This document shows, one piece after another, positions 1-6,762 of a DNA stretch of 16,872 nucleotides (position 1 is its first letter; every line of letters starts with the position of its first letter). The stretch is from CAZVWH01 sp964631175 (GTDB lineage: Bacteria; Planctomycetota; Phycisphaerae; Sedimentisphaerales; Anaerobacaceae), in the NCBI GenBank assembly GCA_964631175.1, contig CAZVWH010000063.1, forward strand, positions 1 to 16,872, in the 5' to 3' direction. A program made the translations under genes and the position numbers. The notes below the pieces were generated by a model. The model was not told the DNA's origin, did no database searches, and saw only the letters and a list, made by a program, of their open reading frames with translations.

Positions 1-261
1 AGCAATAAAGCCGCCAAACAGGATTTAAAAACAACAAAATGTGGAAAAATACCCACTTTCCCCAATCGTCTTTTGGAGAAGAAAAGTCGAAAATAGTTAT
101 TAAAGACTTTAATTATAAGAAATCACAGAGGATTTAGGTATGCGTGGTTGCGATGAGCCTTTTAAGACCGGTCTTGTGTAGAATCCGCAAAAATATAGCG
201 CAATTTGGATTAGAGATATCTCACTTTGAGGAAGACGCAACTGAAGCCTAATAAAGCAACT
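1..261. other. upstream region of response regulator, AT-rich
   Basis: No confident gene. On the + strand frame 1 stays open from the window edge to a TAG at 94-96 (31 lysine-rich codons). This could be the tail of an upstream gene, but nothing in it is recognisable. No convincing terminator or promoter was identified before the regulator. Confidence 0.3.
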
Positions 262-870
262 ATGCCGAATATACTACAACAACGCATTTTTTTTGTTGAC
301 GATGAGCCAAAGATACGGCAGCTCGTCAGTGTAACCCTTAAGCAAGCAGGCTTTAAAGTAAGCTGTTTTGCTCGCGCAGTTGATTGTCTTGAACAACTGC
401 GCACCGATAGGTGCGATTTGCTCATTACCGATGTTAAGCTGCCTTATATGAGCGGGATAGAGTTGTTGACCGGGGCCAAACGCCTTGTTCCATCCGTGCC
501 GGTTATAGTTATCACAGGTTATGGGGATATACCGATGGCGGTTAGGGCCATGAAGGGGGGAGCCGCTGATTTTATCGAAAAACCTCTGGAAAGACAGACT
601 TTGCTCTCGGCTGTGGAATTAGCGTTAGAACAGATACCAGTGGCTGAGCCGCTTTTACACAGAGGGATTACTCCTGCAGAGATGAAGGTTTTGTCTCTGA
701 TCTTGGATGGGAAAACCAATAAAGAAACAGCCCAATTGCTCCACCGTTCTGTAAGTACTATCGAAGTGCACCGCAAACACATTATGCGTAAGCTCGGCGC
801 TAGTAATGCAGTAGATTTAGTCAAACGTGCTGCTGCAATGGGACTATTCAGCCAGCAGGAAAAAGAATAA
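262..870 (+). CDS. FixJ/NarL-type two-component response regulator (receiver + LuxR HTH)
   Basis: This is a cytoplasmic transcription factor expected to be switched on by phosphorylation from a histidine kinase. Numbering from the ATG at 262 gives 202 residues. The receiver domain has the acidic pair D13-D14, the phospho-acceptor D57 in 'LLITDVKLP', T85 in 'VITGYGD' and K107 in 'EKPLE', so the full active set is present. A short linker leads to a LuxR-type helix-turn-helix at about residues 137-190, with 'TPAEMKVL', 'NKETAQLL' and 'STIEVHRKHIMRKLG'. The domain order and the 'YGDIPMAVRAMKGGAADFIEKP' style block match the FixJ/TodT/NodW group. An in-frame TTG at 226 would add 12 residues; I prefer the ATG, although neither start has a strong ribosome site. 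No histidine kinase gene is next to it, so the partner and regulon are unknown. Confidence 0.9.
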   Translation: MPNILQQRIFFVDDEPKIRQLVSVTLKQAGFKVSCFARAVDCLEQLRTDRCDLLITDVKLPYMSGIELLTGAKRLVPSVPVIVITGYGDIPMAVRAMKGGAADFIEKPLERQTLLSAVELALEQIPVAEPLLHRGITPAEMKVLSLILDGKTNKETAQLLHRSVSTIEVHRKHIMRKLGASNAVDLVKRAAAMGLFSQQEKE

Positions 871-1354
871 TTATTCAAGAGCGTTTCATACAGAAAGATA
901 CCCCTATAAACTTCTATCCTTTTTCAGCCGCGAATGTCCCCCCAAATTCTTTACGAAACACTATTTTTCTGCAACCACGCCAAGGCAGTTTGGTTCTTTC
1001 ACAAAGCCCCGCCGAAGATACCTTATTCAAAGGGTCCTGTAGGAGAGTTGCTGAGTAATCCCCCCGTTTTTTATATCGGTATTTTTGGACCAACAGAAAA
1101 AATTTGGGATAGTCCCAGGAAAATGCTAAATATCCTTCATCCAACAACCTACCAGAACAGATGATGGGGCAATTGTGAGACATTGTCAGAGAATTTCTCC
1201 GGAGATTTCAGTTTTGGGACGTTATTGGCAGATGAGCTGTTTGACAACCTGATTATATCTTGTTAGGATAAACATTGGAGATGAAAGTACAGATCCGAGT
1301 GCCAAGTTTAATAGGTCGTTGCTTTCTTGGTGGTTGTGTTATTGGGAACGAAAA
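871..1354. other. 484-base intergenic region
   Basis: No gene is supported. Short open frames occur on both strands but lack ribosome sites or family-like sequence. It contains a perfect 10-bp palindrome (TCTCCGGAGA, 1196-1205) and the promoter at 1241-1269. No clear terminator follows the response regulator. Confidence 0.4.
1241..1269 (+). promoter_or_regulatory. sigma70-like promoter for the 1355 gene
   Basis: TTGACA at 1241-1246 is a perfect -35 box. After a 17-base spacer comes TAGGAT at 1264-1269 (4 of 6 to TATAAT). Predicted start is near 1276, about 80 bases before the ATG at 1355. Confidence 0.6.
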
Positions 1355-1948
1355 ATGCCTGAGTTTGACCAGGACAAATTTAAAGAATATTGGAAAAGGA
1401 CCGAGGTAATTAGGGAATATCAGCGGATGCTCTATACCTTCGGGGATATGGACCTGCCTTACGTATTCGTAGCAGAGCACAGCCGATTTAAGGATAGAAC
1501 CCTCGTAAAAAGAGGCATTATCCTGTTTCAGAAACCACAGATACTCTTACCACATTATTATAGTGGGCCGGAGTTTAAAGAAGGTTTTGAGCATGCAAGT
1601 GCAATGCCTGCTGAGGCTGCTTACCTTTTTCGGGCGATGAAGCTGCCCTTTTCACACATAACCAATAAGCTAATTGCGGAAGAACAGATCGAATATGGCG
1701 GACTACAGGACATCTTGGACAGATTCGATAAGGAAATGGACAGCCAGGAAGACTCAGATACAGGCCTTATAAAAGGCGTTCTTGAAGGAGCGGATATCTC
1801 TTTAATGAGATATTCATTGGGATTGATAATTAAATCAGCACCGGGAAACGTAAAGGAATTTTTTGAGCACGTAAACAGGCAAAGAGGAGAGCCCATAAAG
1901 CCCGATGAGAGAATCACCGATGAGGACATAAAAAGATTGTTCGGGTAG
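1355..1948 (+). CDS. conserved-looking hypothetical protein, 197 aa
   Basis: I do not recognise the family. From the ATG at 1355 the product is a soluble, charged, mostly helical protein without signal peptide or membrane segment. The N-terminus is rich in aromatic and charged residues ('FDQDKFKEYWKRTEVIREYQ'). A middle part with 'YVFVAEHSRF' and 'RGIILFQKPQILLP' looks like beta strands, and the rest is helical, ending 'DEDIKRLFG'. A TTG at 1319 would add 12 Trp-rich residues and is less likely; a weak GGGA lies just before the ATG. A good promoter sits about 80 bases upstream. The next small gene follows after 101 bases on the same strand and could share the transcript. Codon use and length support a real gene, but no function can be given. 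Confidence 0.7.
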   Translation: MPEFDQDKFKEYWKRTEVIREYQRMLYTFGDMDLPYVFVAEHSRFKDRTLVKRGIILFQKPQILLPHYYSGPEFKEGFEHASAMPAEAAYLFRAMKLPFSHITNKLIAEEQIEYGGLQDILDRFDKEMDSQEDSDTGLIKGVLEGADISLMRYSLGLIIKSAPGNVKEFFEHVNRQRGEPIKPDERITDEDIKRLFG

Positions 1949-2049
1949 AATCTTTTTGTTTGGCTTCAATGGGGCTGTGCGTACCTGTTAAAAGGGAGTT
2001 CTTTTCAAAGAGATTCGGTAAGTTTAATGTATAAAAAGGCAGAGAGCTA

Positions 2050-2331
2050 ATGGCTAACGGAGCAGCAGGAGCAACTGTAGCGTCGGCAGCTATTGCCAAC
2101 GCGATTAAAGCTATGGGGGCTATTGTCGTTGTTGAGCCCGAGGTTTTTCTGGACATTCTGCAAAGAGCCGAAAAGCCGCTTGTTGTTCAGTCGCCTGCCG
2201 GTCTTATGACTAAATACAAGTATCTCACAAGCTACAAGGGGCTTACCTTTTTTACAAAGTCAAAAGAGACATTGTTGATACCCGCCTCTGCGGAGACGAT
2301 AACAGCCAGGAAGATCGAGCTGCCGTTGTAG
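2050..2331 (+). CDS. small hypothetical protein, 93 aa
   Basis: The ATG at 2050 is preceded by a purine-rich ribosome site (GGCAGAGAG, about 5 bases upstream). The first 30 residues are Ala/Gly rich and hydrophobic ('GAAGATVASAAIANAIKAMG' then 'AIVVVEP'), and could be an amphipathic or membrane-associated helix. The remainder alternates like beta strands ('EKPLVVQSP', 'YKYLTSYKGLTFFTKS', 'ETLLIPA'). I do not recognise the family. It follows the 1355 gene by 101 bases with no terminator or promoter seen between them, so co-transcription is plausible. A palindromic repeat begins 30 bases after its stop and may help end the transcript. Confidence 0.65.
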   Translation: MANGAAGATVASAAIANAIKAMGAIVVVEPEVFLDILQRAEKPLVVQSPAGLMTKYKYLTSYKGLTFFTKSKETLLIPASAETITARKIELPL

Positions 2332-2684
2332 CTTAGAGCCTATAACAAAACCCTTTTTATCGTCACCCCGAGCGAAGCCGAGGGGTTTACTAAAAAAGCT
2401 ATTTTATCAGATTCCTCGACCCCCGTTCTTGCTTTCGCAAGAAAGCACGGGGGCTCGGAATGACGTTATATTGCGTATCCAGGGTCTTTTAGGTTTTGTT
2501 AGACGTTTTTAATTATTATACCAACTGTAATTAAATGTCGCGTTGTACATAACGCTCAGTAAGCCCTCACTTGTACCTTAAGCCAGCTAACGGCCTGAAC
2601 GGTCGCAAAGTTTATTGATACGGGTAAGGATAATTTATACGTTAGAACTTGATACACCTCCTCGAGTCCTGAAAATCACAAATG
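2332..2684. other. convergent intergenic region
   Basis: 353 bases between genes ending head-on. The first third is the palindromic repeat at 2361-2465. In 2466-2684 I see no gene, no clear hairpin and no terminator with a T run. Confidence 0.5.
2361..2465. repeat. 105-bp palindromic intergenic repeat
   Basis: The ends form an imperfect inverted repeat: CGTCACCCCGAGC at the left and GCTCGGAATGACG at the right pair at 11 of 13 positions. Inside is a strong hairpin: TTCTTGC, loop TTTC, GCAAGAA, flanked by CCCCGT and ACGGGG arms (2421-2452). The 'GAGCGAAGCCGAGG' style core is typical of dispersed non-coding repeats in several bacterial phyla. It lies between two convergent genes and may act as a bidirectional transcription stop. 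Confidence 0.7.
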
Positions 2685-4031
2685 TTATGGTTCGAGCCAA
2701 ATTGCTCTAAAAGTCTTCTTATTTGGATCAGTCAGGAATTTATTCGGACAAGTTCCATCATCATTAAGTCTGCCATCCAAACACTCGCTGGCATTGGAGA
2801 CCTTGATATCCAAACTACCATCATCACTCAGCAATAAAAGTTTGTCTGAGTTCTTAAAAGATACCAAAGCCTCAGTAGTAAAATCTTTTTGCATGGTATG
2901 CAGGTCCCGCACAAATCTTGGCGGCTCGTCATTTTTCCCTGACCAGCGATATAAAGCGTATCCAGGATTCTCATTGTGGGGTCCGGCTGCAATAAAATAT
3001 GCTTGATGGAAATTAGAATATTCCATGCTCCTTATACCAAGACCACCCAGGCTCCATAACATCGGCTCACCAAAAATAGGTGCAGCCGAGTTTTCAATTA
3101 CGGCATCCGCATTCTTCAACGGCACGACAAGAGCTTTTCCAACATCATTTTTTTTGTCACGCGGGCTTGTCCCGTTAGAGATTCCCATGCCTGGCGAGGC
3201 AGTCATCTTTAGCGAGTTATTCCTAATGGGGCGAGGATTTCTAAAGCCGATGTAAAGTGTCCTACCATCCGCCGACGCACAAAGTGCCTCGATATTAAGA
3301 CCATGCTCTTTGGGCGCGAGCTTCTGGTGTTCTTTTTTGGAAAGGTTTTTTTCATCAAACCGAGTCACTTTGTCTAATTCCAAGTGGTCCATAGACCTGG
3401 TTTTAAGAAGGCTGTGTACAAGGTTTTTACAAGGTATGCCAACAGGGCGTATAGAAATGTTGCCGTCTTGAATTTTAACATCGGTCGCAAAAAAACGATA
3501 CCGATTTGGTCGAGGCTCTCCATCCTTATTTCGGCCGTGCGATGTAATCCAATAAATGCGCTCTGCCACTCTGGTTGCTCCTTCAATGTCCGCTTCGGGG
3601 TGTTCAGGCTCGATATCCAAAAAACTTGTCAGGTCGTAATAGAAAATTGGTAAGCCCGGCTTACTCGTGCTACGTAGCGATTCATCCTTCGTAGTTCCAG
3701 CCTTCGCAGCCGCTCCGGCGGAGAAGGCACTATGGAGAATGGACCCGTCATCCGCAGTCCGCCGAGGCGGACGGAGGGTGGAAGCGCTACTTCGCAGAGT
3801 AGCATCGGTACTATAAACTCTCAGGACGTTGTTCTCATCATCGGCTACAACAAACATATTCGCAGAATGGCCGGGCCCATTTTCGCTTACTGCCACGGCG
3901 GCTGATGCATCGCTTGTTCCACGATAGACAAGGACTTTTTCTGCCGTTTCTTTTACGTCGGCGGGAAATGCAACGTTATATATCAACAGGAATAGCGCTA
4001 TGTTAGTTTTGACCTTCATTGATAATTTCAT
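2685..4031 (-). CDS. secreted DUF3616-family protein with palindromic insert
   Basis: Exported protein of unknown biochemical role. A signal peptide (residues 1 to about 24, 'IALFLLIYNVAFPA') is followed by the DUF3616 pattern: 'YRGTSDASAAVAVS' (36-49), 'MFVVADDENNVLRVYS' (59-74), 'DLTSFLDIEPEHPEADIEGA' (133-152) and 'IYWITSHGRNKDGEPRPNR' (159-177). The later part holds repeated strand-like blocks ('DGRTLYIGFRNP', 'LLLLSDDGSLDI') compatible with a beta-propeller-like fold; that fold is inference. Residues about 77-122 do not fit the family and are encoded by palindrome-rich repeat DNA (3665-3803) read through in frame. The ATG at 4031 has AAGG about 11 bases upstream; an ATG 12 bases in is the alternative. 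Transcribed alone, convergent with the 2050 gene and divergent from the 4301 gene. Confidence 0.85.
   Translation of the reverse strand: MKLSMKVKTNIALFLLIYNVAFPADVKETAEKVLVYRGTSDASAAVAVSENGPGHSANMFVVADDENNVLRVYSTDATLRSSASTLRPPRRTADDGSILHSAFSAGAAAKAGTTKDESLRSTSKPGLPIFYYDLTSFLDIEPEHPEADIEGATRVAERIYWITSHGRNKDGEPRPNRYRFFATDVKIQDGNISIRPVGIPCKNLVHSLLKTRSMDHLELDKVTRFDEKNLSKKEHQKLAPKEHGLNIEALCASADGRTLYIGFRNPRPIRNNSLKMTASPGMGISNGTSPRDKKNDVGKALVVPLKNADAVIENSAAPIFGEPMLWSLGGLGIRSMEYSNFHQAYFIAAGPHNENPGYALYRWSGKNDEPPRFVRDLHTMQKDFTTEALVSFKNSDKLLLLSDDGSLDIKVSNASECLDGRLNDDGTCPNKFLTDPNKKTFRAIWLEP
3665..3803. repeat. palindromic repeat cluster inserted in the DUF3616 gene
   Basis: Within the reading frame lie nested inverted repeats: GTCCGCC/GGCGGAC with a 2-base loop (3757-3772), GCCTTC/GAAGGC (3700-3728), and GCTAC/GTAGC near 3786-3803, plus the palindrome CTACGTAG near 3670. 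These resemble the non-coding repeats seen elsewhere in this window. They encode a low-complexity Ser/Ala/Arg stretch at protein residues about 77-122. Confidence 0.65.
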
Positions 4032-4222
4032 TTTGTTTTAACCTTGTCCAGTAATTACTTAAGCATCGTCATCGTTTCCTTATGTTCCTATAATAATATA
4101 TCGCAACTTTCTATTTTAGGTAAGGTGAAATATTTAGCTAATGATTTTACCGGGGGGACTGTTTGCAGCTTTTTGCCAAACCGGTTTTCCCAGCCATAAA
4201 ATGCAGCAATTTTCAAGAAACT

Positions 4223-4252
4223 TTGAATATACCTTTGTTTTTTTTCGATATT
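4223..4252 (+). promoter_or_regulatory. weak promoter candidate for the 4301 gene
   Basis: TTGAAT at 4223-4228 and GATATT at 4247-4252, separated by 18 bases, each match consensus at 4 of 6 positions. The position about 50 bases before the ATG is suitable. The rest of 4032-4300 shows no gene and no other clear signal. Confidence 0.3.
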
Positions 4253-4300
4253 AGTTCTATGCGATAAGGATTTTTATGGGTCCAACGTTGAGATGACATA

Positions 4301-5101
4301 ATGCGTATTAAATACGTAGTTTCCACAATGGTATTTTGGTGGCGTGAACATCCTCTTTCATTTGAGCAGGAATGCCAGTTTCTAAAATCGCTGGGCTATG
4401 GCATAGAATTATGGCCAAACATAAGAGGCCAGAATGATTGCCGTTATGAAAGACGTAATTGGCTTCGCCTTGCCGCCGCTACTGCTGATATGCAGGTGTC
4501 TATGCGCTCTCGCACCGATCAGCCTACGTTGGAGCAGTGGGCAGAGCAAATCGAGTGCGCAAAGCTGCTCAAGGCCAATATTGTGGCCGAGTTTCAGAGT
4601 TTAGGCATTGCCGCAGGCCGAGAGAGTGACTCCAACGGCTTTGCTGCTGAAGTTGTCAAGCTTGCAGAGGATAACAACGTCAAGCTGTGCATCGAGACCG
4701 GTCCATTGCCGACGATCAAGGAAATTGGGAAAAAATTTGAATCTGTTTGGTTTTGCCTTGATACCGGCTACGCCAATCTGGACCCGCGATTTTCATTCAG
4801 GCAGTATGTAGATGAGTTAACCACGAGGGTCGCTCACTTACACCTGACCGATAACTATGGGCAAACGGACGACCATGAGCCGCCCGGATTGCATGGTGGA
4901 ATTCCACGTGAAGATTGGGACTATTTATTAAACAGTTTAAGTAAACACGACAATAATGTAGTTGGGTCATTTGAGATGTGTCCTTGTATGCCCGGCGTGA
5001 TGATACGCCAGGCCAGCGAGTTTGTATTTGATGTTTTGAGATGGCCGAATCCGCCACAGAAGCAGCCCGGCTCTGATAGTCTAAATTACAATCCGACATA
5101 G
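4301..5101 (+). CDS. sugar phosphate isomerase/epimerase-like TIM-barrel protein
   Basis: Member of the xylose isomerase-like / AP endonuclease 2 TIM-barrel family, cytoplasmic, usually a metal-dependent isomerase, epimerase or dehydratase of sugars or inositols. The 266-residue length is typical. Likely metal and catalytic residues are E132 ('LCIETG'), D154 ('CLDTGYAN'), H179/H181 with D184 ('AHLHLTDNYG'), D190-H192 and E225 ('GSFEMCPC'). The strand-3 position where relatives often have a His reads 'VSMRSR', so the metal set may differ. The substrate cannot be read from the sequence. The ATG has a weak GAG about 10 bases upstream. It stands alone, divergent from the DUF3616 gene, with a strong terminator about 210 bases downstream. 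A Gfo/Idh/MocA oxidoreductase, a frequent partner of this family, lies in the window but 7 kb away. Confidence 0.85.
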   Translation: MRIKYVVSTMVFWWREHPLSFEQECQFLKSLGYGIELWPNIRGQNDCRYERRNWLRLAAATADMQVSMRSRTDQPTLEQWAEQIECAKLLKANIVAEFQSLGIAAGRESDSNGFAAEVVKLAEDNNVKLCIETGPLPTIKEIGKKFESVWFCLDTGYANLDPRFSFRQYVDELTTRVAHLHLTDNYGQTDDHEPPGLHGGIPREDWDYLLNSLSKHDNNVVGSFEMCPCMPGVMIRQASEFVFDVLRWPNPPQKQPGSDSLNYNPT

Positions 5102-5234
5102 AAGAATCAGGCCCGATAGAGCAGCCTCCCCCTGCTTGCTTTCGCAAAATCGTTGAATGGTTGCGCTGTTAGTTTTGTTAAACGTCATATCCCTCGACTG
5201 CACTCGGGACAAGCGTAAAACGTAACCGTGACGA

Positions 5235-5271
5235 GTTGCGCAATGGCGTAAGCCATGCTGTGCACCGCAAC
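5235..5271. repeat. nested hairpin with GTAA loop
   Basis: Outer arms GTTGCG (5235-5240) and CGCAAC (5266-5271) enclose a perfect ATGGC-GTAA-GCCAT hairpin (5243-5256). The GTAA tetraloop on a short GC stem recurs at 5378-5389 and 15387-15400. Confidence 0.5.
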
Positions 5272-5309
5272 CGATTGACGAAATCCTCAAGGGGGTGGAT
5301 AAATATATA

Positions 5310-5352
5310 GAAAGGCTAAGGATATAGGAAATATCCTTAGCCTTTCATTTTT
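5310..5352 (+). terminator. strong hairpin terminator
   Basis: A perfect 16-bp stem (5310-5325 with 5331-5346) has a 5-base loop and is followed by ATTTTT. It begins with GAAAGGCTAAGGATAT. Suited to intrinsic termination on the + strand, downstream of the TIM-barrel gene. Confidence 0.75.
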
Positions 5353-5360
5353 CGCTTAGC

Positions 5361-5435
5361 CCTCGCCGGCATTTATCTGCCGTAAGGCATCCCCTAGCGG
5401 ACTTCGTAGCACTAAAGCGAAGAAGGACGGCGAGG
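5361..5435. repeat. 75-bp closed palindromic repeat
   Basis: Perfect 8-bp ends CCTCGCCG (5361-5368) and CGGCGAGG (5428-5435) enclose two hairpins: TGCC-GTAA-GGCA (5378-5389) and CTTCG/CGAAG (5402-5422). It resembles the palindromes inserted in the DUF3616 gene in its CTTCGTAG/CTACG motifs. Confidence 0.5.
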
Positions 5436-5485
5436 ATATACGATATATATAATACGAAGTGAGCCGCAAAAAACGCAAAAAAACA

Positions 5486-5516
5486 TTGACAACTCTTTAC
5501 GAATCAATTAGATACT
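5486..5516 (+). promoter_or_regulatory. promoter for the CsgG-like lipoprotein gene
   Basis: A perfect TTGACA (5486-5491) is followed after 19 bases by GATACT (5511-5516, 4 of 6 to consensus), or after 17 bases by the poorer TAGATA. Start expected around 5522, about 50 bases before the ATG. Confidence 0.5.
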
Positions 5517-5572
5517 CAAGTGTTTAAGTTCTGTTTTATCATTTAGTCTTTTTTTTAAAGGAGACATAAATA

Positions 5573-6232
5573 ATGAGAATCGCATGTATATGTACATTAT
5601 TGGCAGCTTTAATTGTTGGTGGCTGCGCTACAGGTAAAGGTGAAAGTTATATCCGAGCCGATTATGATTTCAACAAGGTGACCAAGATTGCCGTGGTTGA
5701 GGTTTCAGGCGCAGTGCGGGGCGAGGCAGTGAAGAATCAAATTGGTGACTTTTTCTCCATGGAGCTGCTCAAGAAAGGCTATACGCCTGTAGAGCGAGCA
5801 CAGGTTCAGACCGTGCTTAAAGAACAGAAGTTCCAGGTCTCAGACGTAACCACCGACGAAGGTGCAGCTAAAGTGGGCAAGATCCTAAACGTTCCGGTGG
5901 TGATGCTCGTCAATATACCGACTTATAAAGAAGATATGAACATGACCGCGAAAATGATAGATGTTGAGGATGGCAGCATTTTGTGGATTGGAAGCGGCTC
6001 CGGCAGCACCGGCAAGACCTTCACAACCGTACTCGGTGCCGCAGCCGGCGCTGCTGCAGGTGCTGTCGTGGCTGGCGGCGATACACGTGACAAGGTAGCA
6101 GGTGGAGTAATAGGTGGCGTATTGGGTGGCGTGGCAGGCCAGGCCTTATCGCCTCAGCAGGCTGAGCAGGTCAAAAAGATAATAAAGAAAGTATGCGAGA
6201 AGCTGCCTCCCAGATTAGGAGTTCGACAATAG
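5573..6232 (+). CDS. CsgG-like lipoprotein with C-terminal glycine zipper
   Basis: Lipoprotein probably anchored in the outer membrane. The signal peptide ends in a lipobox 'LIVGGC' with Cys18 as the lipidated residue. Residues about 33-140 resemble the CsgG/HfaB or LpoB-like fold: 'FNKVTKIAVVEVSGAVRGEAVKNQIGDFF', 'LLKKGYTPVERAQVQTVLKEQKF', 'EGAAKVGKILNVPVVMLVNI' and 'AKMIDVEDGSILWIGSGSG'. Residues about 153-191 form a glycine zipper ('AAAGAAAGAVVAGG', 'GGVIGGVLGGVAGQ'), a membrane-inserting hairpin. A strong AAAGGAG ribosome site lies 9 bases before the ATG. It converges with another glycine-zipper lipoprotein gene, with a hairpin between them. The exact role (secretion pore, envelope assembly or other) is not settled by sequence. 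CsgG itself lacks the C-terminal zipper. Confidence 0.8.
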   Translation: MRIACICTLLAALIVGGCATGKGESYIRADYDFNKVTKIAVVEVSGAVRGEAVKNQIGDFFSMELLKKGYTPVERAQVQTVLKEQKFQVSDVTTDEGAAKVGKILNVPVVMLVNIPTYKEDMNMTAKMIDVEDGSILWIGSGSGSTGKTFTTVLGAAAGAAAGAVVAGGDTRDKVAGGVIGGVLGGVAGQALSPQQAEQVKKIIKKVCEKLPPRLGVRQ

Positions 6233-6275
6233 CGAACCACATCGAATTTATTTAGATGGTTAGCAGGTAAGAAAT

Positions 6276-6329
6276 ATTTAGCCCCCAAACCTGTCCTGAG
6301 TCCTGTCGAAGGATTCATTTGGGGGTTTT
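6276..6329. terminator. shared hairpin terminator carrying a short dispersed repeat
   Basis: Arms CCCCCAAA (6282-6289) and TTTGGGGG (6318-6325) pair perfectly. TTTT follows on the + strand, ending the lipoprotein transcript at 6232. The loop is a dispersed repeat beginning CCTGTCCTGAG and containing TCGAAGG. On the - strand the hairpin ends in GGGGGCTAAAT, the same tail as the hairpins at 6744 and 13421, so it may also serve the gene ending at 6353. Confidence 0.65.
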
Positions 6330-6352
6330 CCCAGCCGCCGACAGAAAGGCTT

Positions 6353-6580
6353 CTATTTATTCTTGTCGCTTTCGTTGCCGATGATGTAGCCGCCGACGGC
6401 GCCGACTCCCGCTCCAATCAGCGTTGATTCCGTGTCTCGGCCGATAGCCTGTCCTGCTCCGGCACCAACCGCTGTGCCAATAAGAGCGCCCGTTTGTGCA
6501 TCGCTTTCACAACCGCCAACAACTATCAATCCAAAGCATACAATAACCGCCATCAAAATTGTTATGACATTTCTACCCAT
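6353..6580 (-). CDS. small glycine-zipper lipoprotein
   Basis: Encodes a 75-residue lipoprotein. The signal segment ends in 'LIVVGGC', with Cys24 as the likely lipidation site. The mature part is almost entirely a glycine-zipper 2TM-type domain: 'TGALIGTAVGAGAGQAIG' (30-47) and 'TLIGAGVGAVGGYIIG' (53-68), then a charged tail. Such domains insert in the outer membrane and occur in SlyB/OsmB-like envelope proteins; the specific job is unknown. GAGGTG about 7 bases before the ATG is a good ribosome site. It converges with the CsgG-like lipoprotein, which has the same zipper type, so the two may work in the same envelope process (inference). Confidence 0.85.
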   Translation of the reverse strand: MGRNVITILMAVIVCFGLIVVGGCESDAQTGALIGTAVGAGAGQAIGRDTESTLIGAGVGAVGGYIIGNESDKNK

Positions 6581-6682
6581 ATTTACACCTCATGGTTTAT
6601 CTACGGTAAGAAAAAAATTACTGTTCTTTATGAATTTATCGGTTGGTTGGAAGAAAAAACTTGAGGTGTTTAACACAAAAGA

Positions 6683-6708
6683 CCCCACGTAAAACGTGGG
6701 GCTAAATA
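6683..6708. repeat. hairpin with GGGGCTAAATA tail (+ orientation)
   Basis: CCCCACGT (6683-6690), loop AAA, ACGTGGGG (6694-6701), followed by CTAAATA. The tail matches, in mirror orientation, the TATTTAGCC preceding the hairpin at 6744. No + strand gene ends here, so a simple terminator role is not obvious. Confidence 0.55.
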
Positions 6709-6736
6709 AAAATTTATATTTAACCTAAATAAGTTA

Positions 6737-6762
6737 TATTTAGCCCCCAGTTTCACTGGGGG
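6737..6762 (-). terminator. hairpin overlapping the end of the UroD-like gene
   Basis: CCCCCAGT (6744-6751), loop TTC, ACTGGGGG (6755-6762), perfect 8-bp stem. On the - strand it is followed by CTAAATATAAC. The last sense codons and the stop codon of the gene ending at 6753 lie inside the hairpin. Confidence 0.6.

Larger units (their letters stand above)
5102..5572. other. 471-base intergenic region rich in hairpins
   Basis: No gene is supported. In order it holds: a short dispersed repeat of the type CCTCGACTGCACTCGGGAC (5192-5210), a two-part hairpin (5235-5271), a perfect 16-bp terminator hairpin (5310-5346), a 75-bp closed repeat (5361-5435) and the promoter of the 5573 gene (5486-5516). 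Confidence 0.5.

Noticed and set aside
1..96. Possible 3' end of a gene entering from the left
   Set aside because: Only 31 codons before a stop, lysine-rich and without recognisable motif; such a run can occur by chance.
6432..6692. 86-codon open frame on the + strand
   Set aside because: Opposite-strand shadow of the small glycine-zipper lipoprotein, which has a lipobox and a good ribosome site.
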